DNA of 10,991 nt from the NCBI GenBank assembly GCA_030642005.1, contig DAOWOP010000085.1:1-10991 (forward strand), read 5' to 3'. This stretch comes from Planctomycetales bacterium (GTDB lineage Bacteria > Planctomycetota > Phycisphaerae > SM23-33). Position 1 is the first letter of the stretch, and every line of letters begins with the position of its first letter. The position numbers and the translations under genes were made by a program. The notes beneath the pieces are model-generated. The model ran no database searches, was not told the origin of the DNA, and saw only the letters and a list, made by a program, of their open reading frames with translations. Below are positions 5,839 through 10,991 of the stretch, piece by piece.

Positions 5839-6028
5839 AGGCCATGCACGCCTTAATGTCGTCAGGCTCCAGCCAATCGTAGCCTTCAAGAATCTCCTGC
5901 TCGTCCGAACCGGCGGCCAACATTCCAAGAACGTGCTCGACCGCCAATCGTCGCCCGCGAATAATCGGCTTGCCGCCGAAAATCTGTGGGTTCACGGTAA
6001 TCCGCGATAGCAACTTCGTTTCATCCAT
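5828..6028 (-). CDS. DUF433 (VapB-like antitoxin) protein, altered C-terminus
   Basis: This small protein of 66 aa has the DUF433 winged-helix signature, LLSRITVNPQIFGGKPIIRG, then RRLAVEHVLGMLAAG and the acidic DEQEILEGYDWLEPDDIKA. DUF433 proteins are typically antitoxins of DUF5615 toxins and may bind their own promoter DNA. Where the family normally continues with a YAA-type helix, this one ends in ACMACRT, so the last turn of the domain looks replaced. I chose ATG 6028 because TGAGGA lies 8 nt upstream; a TTG at 6043 is in frame but overlaps that site. Without an intact partner its present role is doubtful. It may act as a solitary DNA-binding protein or be decaying. Confidence 0.8.
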   Translation of the reverse strand: MDETKLLSRITVNPQIFGGKPIIRGRRLAVEHVLGMLAAGSDEQEILEGYDWLEPDDIKACMACRT

Positions 6029-6061
6029 CAGTCGAATCCTCAAATCGTTTATTCCTGATGT

Positions 6062-6067
6062 ATTATA
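6062..6067 (-). promoter_or_regulatory. Perfect -10 box (TATAAT) for the DUF433 gene
   Basis: TATAAT reads on the minus strand at 6067-6062, about 34 bp before the chosen ATG. It lies in the 61-bp gap after the cyclase gene. No good -35 box is seen at 16-18 bp, so the promoter is only a candidate. Confidence 0.4.
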
Positions 6068-6089
6068 ACGCGCGATGCTGTATCCACGC

Positions 6090-8999
6090 CTATTTTTCCG
6101 TCAGGCGGATTATACCGTCGAAGTCGGCCTGGTCAGGCCCCTGGTCGGTAAGTTGCAGGTAGCGTCGGGCGGGTCCGTCGTCTCGTTCGGTAAGGATGGT
6201 CTGGAATTGTTTCCGTGCGGTCTTGAAATCGCCGGCGGCGTAGAGTTCGACGCCGCGGGCGAAATCCTCGACGAATTTGCGGAGTTGCCCGTCGGCGTCG
6301 GACCGGCGGGTCAGCGGCTCCCATACCGCCACCGGCTCGGTCTTGCCGACGACGATGATTTTCCCCAAAGGTCGGCCTATCAGTTCATCCCCTGCCGTTT
6401 GCCAGGCCTCGTCATTGACCATAATTGCCGAGCCGAAGAACTTGTTGGCCGTCTCAAGCCGGCTGGCAAGGTTCACCGCGTCGCCGATAGCGGTGTAGGC
6501 GACCCGTTGCGTCGAGCCCATGTTGCCGACGAAGACCTCCCCGGCGGTGATTCCGATCCGGGCCGAAAGTTCGTCTCCTTCCGGGAGGAGCTGCTCGCTG
6601 CGCAATTCGCGATTCAGTTCCGGAAGGAACGCCTGGCAGTCAATGGCCGAGAGGATCGCGCGGGCGGCGTGGTCGTCCTGCCGGATCGGCGCGCCGAAGA
6701 AGGCGAAAATGCCGTCGCCTTCGTATTTGCTGAGCGTCCCGCCGTATCGGCCCTGGAGAATCTCCCCGACGCGGTCGAGGTATCGGTTCAGCAGACCTAC
6801 GGTCCCTTCCGGTCCGAGGTGTTCCGAGAGAGAAGTGAACCCCGCCAGGTCGGAGAAGAGGCAACTGAGTTGCCTCTTCTGCCCGCCAAGCGAGGCCTGG
6901 GACGGGTCGTGAACCAGTTCATCGACCATCGCCGGCGAGAGGTATTGTTTGAAGGTGCTGGTTATCTGCCTGCGATGGCGCTGCTCGGTGAGTTGGCGAT
7001 AGACGGTGATGACGGTAAATACCAGCAGCATCGTGGCGACCGGGCCGGCAGCCACCATCCAGTACATCCATCCCTTCCAGACGCCGGCGTCCACGAAGGC
7101 GTAGCCGACGATTGCCGTTGTCAGGAGGATGGCCGATTCAATCGGCCCGCGAGTGGTGGTTATCAACGCCACCAGCATCCCGGCCAGCAGTATCAGCATC
7201 GCCGAGACCCATCCGCTCGAAGCGCGGATGAATTTGTCTGAGACGATGGTGTTGAATATATTCGCGTGCATGACGACGCCGGGGGTTCGTCGGTGCACGG
7301 GCGTGGGGATAAAATCGGCTGCTCCCGTCGCCGTCGAGCCGACAAAGCATATTCTGCCGGCCACTTCTTTTCGCACTCGCCGGATCGCATCGTTCAGACG
7401 CCGTTGAATTCCCTGCTGTTGGTCTTCGCTTCTCCGGATCAGTTCTCGCAGCGAGCGGACCTGTTTTTCGATTTCGTCCGCCTGACCGCCGGTCTGGTCC
7501 GCCCCGGCGAGCATCTCGTCGATAAAGGCGAGCATTTCCCGGCAGCCACGTTCGATTGTTTTGTCCAGGTCGGCTTGTTGTTTCAGCAGCGCGTGTGGGA
7601 TTTCGGGCACGTCGGCCGGCCTGAACAGCAGGGCCGACTGGCGCGCCTGGCGGGCAAGGTGAATCTTTCTCGATATTTCGGCGGCCTCGGCGAAATATTT
7701 CCGCATCGGCCTGCCTTCAAAAACGTGCGGGACCAGCACGGACATTTTTTCGCAGGCCATCAGGTAAAGGCTCTTGTTATGCCGGAGCGATTCTTGCGTC
7801 TGCCAGACCTCGGCGGGGGCAAGGGCGGAAATATGCCTCGCGGCGGGGTTGTCGGGACTGTCCGGCGTCCAGTTGATGAGCATGTACCCATTTGCATCGA
7901 CAGGGATTTCTCTGCGGTATTTTTCGCCGGCAATAATTATTTTCCCGCTTTCGGCGGAGATGGTGCAAGCCCCGCCGTGCTCTGCCGCCAGGGTTTCAGC
8001 GGCGGCGGCCAGCGCTAGTTGCGGCAGGACGCCGCTGTCGGTCCTGACCAGCAGGAGGATTCGGCGGACGACGCCGTCGCTGTCGGGCTTTATGGTTACA
8101 AAGCCGGTGTGGGGCATTGACTCGGCGAACGTTACAAGCGGCGGCACCGCCTGGCCGGACGGAAAGGCCCCGCCCGATACCGGCGAAACCGGCAGGGCGA
8201 ATTGCTTCAGCACGTGCAGCGCACGCCGGCGAAGATATATCCGACGGGCAATGTCGAATTCCTTGCTTCCGAGACCTATTCTGCTCGACAGCCTTGCGAG
8301 TGAGTCCTTGAACGACAGTTCAGGTCGGTCTCGCAGCAGAGCGTCGATTCGCCGATCGTACGCGACGGCCCTGGCGGCGGAAAGGGCCTCCTCCACCACC
8401 GAAAGGTCTTCGGACATCTCCGTGGCGACCTCGGCGGGCGCGACGGCTGGGCGCGTAGCCACAACGTCTGCGAGAATTTTCGTGAGGTCTTTGCCATGCC
8501 GACGGGATGCCTTGTCGGGGATGTCCACGTACATCGCAAGGAAGAGGTTCGGGCTGTCCGACAGCGCAGCGGCGAGTTCCACGTCGTCCAGAACCAGTTT
8601 CGGCGGTGCATCGGCGTTCAGGACTGCACCTGTGTCAGCCATGTACAGGTCGGTAAGGCCTTCCTTGACGTAACGCGGCTGCTGGGGTTCCGGCAGGATG
8701 ATGTCCAGCACGACGGCTTGGGCGCCGCAGGTGTTGAGCACCTCGACCAGTTGCGCCAGGCGTTGCCTGGGCCAGGGCCAGCGACCGATCTGATCCAGCG
8801 ATTTATCGTCTATGTCTATATGGACGATGTCGTCGCGCGGGGCGAGAGTCGGCAGATTGCGGAAGCGGAAATCGAGCGCCCACCGCTCTGCCGGCTCGAC
8901 CACACCTGCGAAGTGTGCGGCTGCGGCGATGAGAGTCGCCGCCAAGCCAAGGCACATCCCGCGGATGGCCCTGCCTGGTTTCGATGAACGGGCGGGCAT
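6090..8999 (-). CDS. CHASE2-domain class III adenylate cyclase
   Basis: This membrane sensor makes cAMP in response to an extracytoplasmic signal. The protein is 969 aa, and residues are counted from ATG 8999. A first membrane helix is at about 11-31. The periplasmic CHASE2 domain starts with DFRFR...IVHIDIDDKSLDQIGRWPWPR and closes with GRICFVGSTATGAADF...TPGVVMHANIFNTI (about 548-588). Three helices follow at about 597-615, 620-639 and 644-667. The cyclase domain is at about 708-894. Its metal ligands are Asp717 (FSDLAGFT) and Asp762 (KYEGDGIFAFFGAP). The adenine-selecting pair is Lys758 and Thr836, and the transition-state residues are Asn843 and Arg847 (VNLASR). All are present, so it should be active. 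Thr in place of Asp marks class IIIb. A TPR-like helix pair (about 912-948) ends the protein. CHASE2 is enlarged by a charged helical insert at about 414-545. Neither ATG 8999 nor the alternative GTG 9017 has a clear Shine-Dalgarno sequence. It is the last gene of the envelope cluster. Confidence 0.93.
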   Translation of the reverse strand: MPARSSKPGRAIRGMCLGLAATLIAAAAHFAGVVEPAERWALDFRFRNLPTLAPRDDIVHIDIDDKSLDQIGRWPWPRQRLAQLVEVLNTCGAQAVVLDIILPEPQQPRYVKEGLTDLYMADTGAVLNADAPPKLVLDDVELAAALSDSPNLFLAMYVDIPDKASRRHGKDLTKILADVVATRPAVAPAEVATEMSEDLSVVEEALSAARAVAYDRRIDALLRDRPELSFKDSLARLSSRIGLGSKEFDIARRIYLRRRALHVLKQFALPVSPVSGGAFPSGQAVPPLVTFAESMPHTGFVTIKPDSDGVVRRILLLVRTDSGVLPQLALAAAAETLAAEHGGACTISAESGKIIIAGEKYRREIPVDANGYMLINWTPDSPDNPAARHISALAPAEVWQTQESLRHNKSLYLMACEKMSVLVPHVFEGRPMRKYFAEAAEISRKIHLARQARQSALLFRPADVPEIPHALLKQQADLDKTIERGCREMLAFIDEMLAGADQTGGQADEIEKQVRSLRELIRRSEDQQQGIQRRLNDAIRRVRKEVAGRICFVGSTATGAADFIPTPVHRRTPGVVMHANIFNTIVSDKFIRASSGWVSAMLILLAGMLVALITTTRGPIESAILLTTAIVGYAFVDAGVWKGWMYWMVAAGPVATMLLVFTVITVYRQLTEQRHRRQITSTFKQYLSPAMVDELVHDPSQASLGGQKRQLSCLFSDLAGFTSLSEHLGPEGTVGLLNRYLDRVGEILQGRYGGTLSKYEGDGIFAFFGAPIRQDDHAARAILSAIDCQAFLPELNRELRSEQLLPEGDELSARIGITAGEVFVGNMGSTQRVAYTAIGDAVNLASRLETANKFFGSAIMVNDEAWQTAGDELIGRPLGKIIVVGKTEPVAVWEPLTRRSDADGQLRKFVEDFARGVELYAAGDFKTARKQFQTILTERDDGPARRYLQLTDQGPDQADFDGIIRLTEK

Positions 9000-9078
9000 G
9001 ACATGAATATATGCCACCGCAACCGGCCCGTCCAGCCTGCTTTACAGCGAGAACCTGTCAGAATAATATCACAAGTCC

Positions 9079-9092
9079 CGACGGCGCCGTCG
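9079..9092. other. 14-bp GC palindrome after the FecR gene
   Basis: CGACGGC is followed directly by GCCGTCG. It begins five bases beyond the FecR stop, in the 97-bp gap before the cyclase. There is no T-run after it, so it is not an intrinsic terminator. It may stabilise the FecR mRNA end or bind a protein. Confidence 0.4.
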
Positions 9093-9096
9093 CGCG

Positions 9097-9930
9097 TTAT
9101 TCGCCGATACCTGTGTCCAGACCTCCAACGTGCACAGAGGGCGTAATCTTGCAAGGCGTGCTGATTGTTTTGACTACCCGCAGCGGAGCGGGGCGTCTGG
9201 CAACTTTTTTGGTTAAACTGCCTCGCCCTTTGTCGCCACGGATCACTATGAAATTGATTTCTCTCTTGCTGAGACCGCCGGTAACATCCCGGACAATGGG
9301 CGTGAACTTCGTTTTGGCTATCTCTATCGACTTTGCCAGTATGTTGTTGGTGCTTTCGCCTTTTGTAAAGTTCGCGGATTTGAAACCCATATTGACGTTC
9401 CATTCACCCGAAAAGCACTTCATTTCAAAACCGAAGTCGCCGCTGAATCTGGCATGGTTCCCGCTTCCCCTTGCCGCGGCCGTCGCTACGGGTGTGGCGA
9501 TCCGGAAATCGTTCGGCCCGCCGGCCTTCTTCACGGTGGATCGCAACGAACCGTACTTCAGCCCCAGTGTCGTCCTGGTAACCTTCCCTTCCTTGCGGAA
9601 CTGCTTGATACCCATCTTGGTGGCCCGTTCGATGATTACGACAGAGTTGTCGGCGAAGGTCAACACCACCTTTGTACGGAAACCTGTGCGGATGACGGTC
9701 ATTTCATCCAGTTTGTCGCCGACCTTCATGGGCGCCCATTTTTTCTCCTTACCGGCCAGGAGACGGTGGGCAGTGCCAGAGACCTCCTTGACGGTAACAA
9801 CCATTGGTTTGGGCTTGGGTTGTTTTTGAGACTTGGGTTTGGCCGCAGCCTTGTCCTTTTGTGCAAAGGATGCACCGGCCAGAACCAGCAAAACAATACC
9901 AGTCAGACATGCGCGCAGATAAATATTCAT
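9097..9930 (-). CDS. Periplasmic FecR-domain protein
   Basis: This exported protein of 277 aa has a Sec signal peptide of about 23 residues (LRACLTGIVLLVLAGASFA, cut before QKDKA) and a Lys/Pro-rich stretch to about 42. A FecR beta-domain follows at about 46-160, recognisable by VGDKLDEMTVIRTGFRTK, VVLTFADNSVVIIE, LKYGSLRSTV and FRIATPVATAAARGS. In FecR proteins the last motif is normally TPxAxxxVRGT. The C-terminal third (about 165-277) is basic and unassigned. It lacks the N-terminal cytoplasmic and membrane anchor of the classical iron-dicitrate FecR anti-sigma factor and no sigma factor is nearby, so it is a free periplasmic type. AAGGAGG lies upstream of both GTG 9933 and ATG 9930. The ATG shares its A with the previous gene's TGA stop (TGATG), so translation is probably coupled. 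It lies directly upstream of the CHASE2 cyclase gene. Confidence 0.88.
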   Translation of the reverse strand: MNIYLRACLTGIVLLVLAGASFAQKDKAAAKPKSQKQPKPKPMVVTVKEVSGTAHRLLAGKEKKWAPMKVGDKLDEMTVIRTGFRTKVVLTFADNSVVIIERATKMGIKQFRKEGKVTRTTLGLKYGSLRSTVKKAGGPNDFRIATPVATAAARGSGNHARFSGDFGFEMKCFSGEWNVNMGFKSANFTKGESTNNILAKSIEIAKTKFTPIVRDVTGGLSKREINFIVIRGDKGRGSLTKKVARRPAPLRVVKTISTPCKITPSVHVGGLDTGIGE

Positions 9931-10475
9931 CACTCCAGTCCTCCTTCCCGGTCCGAAGCGCCGGCTACTTTTCCTGTCTGGCGGAACTCGTCAATCCGCC
10001 CCAGAACGGCCACATACTCCATCCCTGTAATTGCATTATACGTTACACCCGGGCTAATCAGGCCCCGATATTGTAATTCTTTTAAACAATATCTCTGGGA
10101 CGGTCCGGTCAGTTGTAACGTCAATCCGCCCTTGAGACCGCAGGCCTGGTAAGTCATGTAAGCGATTCTGCCCTTGGTAATAGCCCTGTCAGCCTGAAAA
10201 TCCCAGTTTGCTCCGACGATTTTTCGCTCCTGAAGTGCGGCGACTGCCTGGGCGAAGGTCGCCTTGTGTGGCTTGGTCAGGACCAGCAGGATTCCTTTAA
10301 ACGCCTCTGCCTCCGATACCGTCGGCAGAGATGAGATACCGTCGAGATAGGCCGCCGAATCGACAGCGGACAACCCGACATCCCCGCCGAGAACACGGGG
10401 ACTGTCATTGACCGCCTGGCAGGAAGCCATCGCCACAACCGTTATTGACAGAAGAAATGTAAATGTGCGATTCAT
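9930..10475 (-). CDS. Lipoprotein with two SLH-like half repeats
   Basis: This uncharacterised protein of 181 aa has a hydrophobic signal sequence ending at Cys19 (VVAMASC), a lipobox-like site with Met at -3, so it is probably lipid-anchored. Residues 74-112 and 128-164 resemble each other. Each has a helix ending in LQERKIV or LQYRGLI, a short loop, then AITKGRIAYMTYQA or AITGMEYVAVLGRI. That helix-loop-helix layout, with a turn before a conserved T, recalls S-layer-homology repeats; the likeness is by eye only. Cys112 and Cys130 could form a disulphide. ATG 10475 is supported by GAGGA about 9 nt upstream. It starts 12 bp after the barrel gene and its stop overlaps the FecR start, so the three are surely one operon. 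Confidence 0.8.
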   Translation of the reverse strand: MNRTFTFLLSITVVAMASCQAVNDSPRVLGGDVGLSAVDSAAYLDGISSLPTVSEAEAFKGILLVLTKPHKATFAQAVAALQERKIVGANWDFQADRAITKGRIAYMTYQACGLKGGLTLQLTGPSQRYCLKELQYRGLISPGVTYNAITGMEYVAVLGRIDEFRQTGKVAGASDREGGLE

Positions 10476-10487
10476 TTTCGGTAGTCC

Positions 10488-10991
10488 TCAGAAACTGTAT
10501 GTCAGGCCGGTGTAGAAGAAGTGGCGAGAGTGTTTGTTTTCGAACGCCGCGCCGGGAAAGAACAGGCCGTAGCGGATTGTCAGCGACACGTCCGATGATA
10601 ATCGCCAGTTGACGTATGCGTCCCATTCCCAGCCGACCCAACTGGACGAAGCCGCTCCCTGCGTATCGGAAATCGCTCCGCCGCGAGCGTCCTTGGTATA
10701 GAAGAACGCCGTGGTGCCGACTTCCATCCTGCGGAACAATTCGATGTCTTCCAGCGGAATCATGCCACAATCCAATTTGAAAATATGAAGGTTGCTGATT
10801 GCCGGCGCGAAGGCCAGACCGGTGTCGCGGTAGCCGAAGGCGTTGAACGCCTTGTCTCGCGTTCCAGGCTGATTGCCTCCAATCGTTGAGGTGCTGCTGA
10901 TACGCCGGTCGCTGTCCCCGCTGCCCCAGAGATACTCAAACGCAACACGGGGTTTCCGCTTTACAGGAAAGAGGTACTCCAGCAGCAGGTC
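10488..10991 (-). CDS. Outer-membrane beta-barrel, alginate-export type (5' end outside window)
   Basis: The reading frame is open to the window edge, so only the last 167 residues are seen. Alternating aromatic and polar strands such as VGWEWDAYVNWRLSSDVSLT, the aromatic-rich RYGLFFPGAAF, and the terminal YTGLTYSF ending in Phe are typical of outer-membrane barrels. The stretch FEYLWGSGDSDR, followed by DKAFNAFGYRDTG and SNLHIFKLD, resembles the C-terminal half of alginate-export (AlgE-like) barrels. I am sure of a barrel and less sure of the subfamily. The substrate is unknown. It is the first visible gene of the cluster leading to the cyclase, and its promoter must lie beyond the window. 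Confidence 0.75.
   Translation of the reverse strand, partial: DLLLEYLFPVKRKPRVAFEYLWGSGDSDRRISSTSTIGGNQPGTRDKAFNAFGYRDTGLAFAPAISNLHIFKLDCGMIPLEDIELFRRMEVGTTAFFYTKDARGGAISDTQGAASSSWVGWEWDAYVNWRLSSDVSLTIRYGLFFPGAAFENKHSRHFFYTGLTYSF

Noticed and set aside
6075..7241. A 388-codon plus-strand frame and others at 7266-8018 and 7774-8673
   Set aside because: They are antisense shadows of the CHASE2 cyclase gene, caused by GC-rich codon positions. They are rich in Arg, Gly and Pro with no recognisable domain.
10760..10948. A 62-codon minus-strand frame near the window edge
   Set aside because: It is a shifted shadow of the beta-barrel gene, whose own frame is open through this region to the edge and encodes typical barrel strands.

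Overview
The window looks like a chromosomal segment of a Gram-negative-type bacterium. The coding parts look GC-rich and the intergenic gaps more AT-rich. Lipobox lipoproteins, an outer-membrane beta-barrel and FecR/CHASE2 proteins show a two-membrane envelope. The gene content, together with several families of short intergenic repeats, suggests a planctomycete, possibly of the Phycisphaerae type and from a metagenome assembly. This is inference: there is no rRNA or marker tree to support it.

Layout. Positions 71-180 hold a strict 10-bp tandem array, just beyond the 3' end of recG. Positions 185-3569 carry three minus-strand genes, transcribed in the order pcm (protein isoaspartate methyltransferase), a LysM lipoprotein with its own promoter, and recG. 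A palindromic dispersed repeat forms the recG leader. Between pcm and a divergent plus-strand SAM hydroxide adenosyltransferase gene (3634-4452) lies a perfect 22-bp palindrome. Positions 4453-5001 contain no convincing protein gene. They hold a strong promoter with an operator-like dyad, a compact RNA that may be an sRNA or leader, an intrinsic terminator, a second promoter and a 30-bp-arm inverted repeat. A HAD hydrolase (5002-5742) follows. Convergent to it is a small DUF433 antitoxin-like gene whose DUF5615 toxin partner seems to have been deleted down to its C-terminal tail.

Positions 6090-10991 are a single minus-strand cluster. In transcription order it encodes an outer-membrane beta-barrel of alginate-export type (cut by the window edge), a lipoprotein with two SLH-like half repeats, a periplasmic FecR-domain protein and a CHASE2-class III adenylate cyclase. 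The first two genes are 12 bp apart, and the lipoprotein stop and FecR start overlap (TGATG). This order matches a path from the cell surface through the periplasm to cytoplasmic cAMP. It is the best candidate here for an undescribed system, although the FecR and CHASE2 families themselves are known.

The pcm and SAM-hydroxide adenosyltransferase genes both consume S-adenosylmethionine and share a regulatory gap, so they may be co-controlled. RecG is housekeeping DNA repair and has no clear link to its neighbours.
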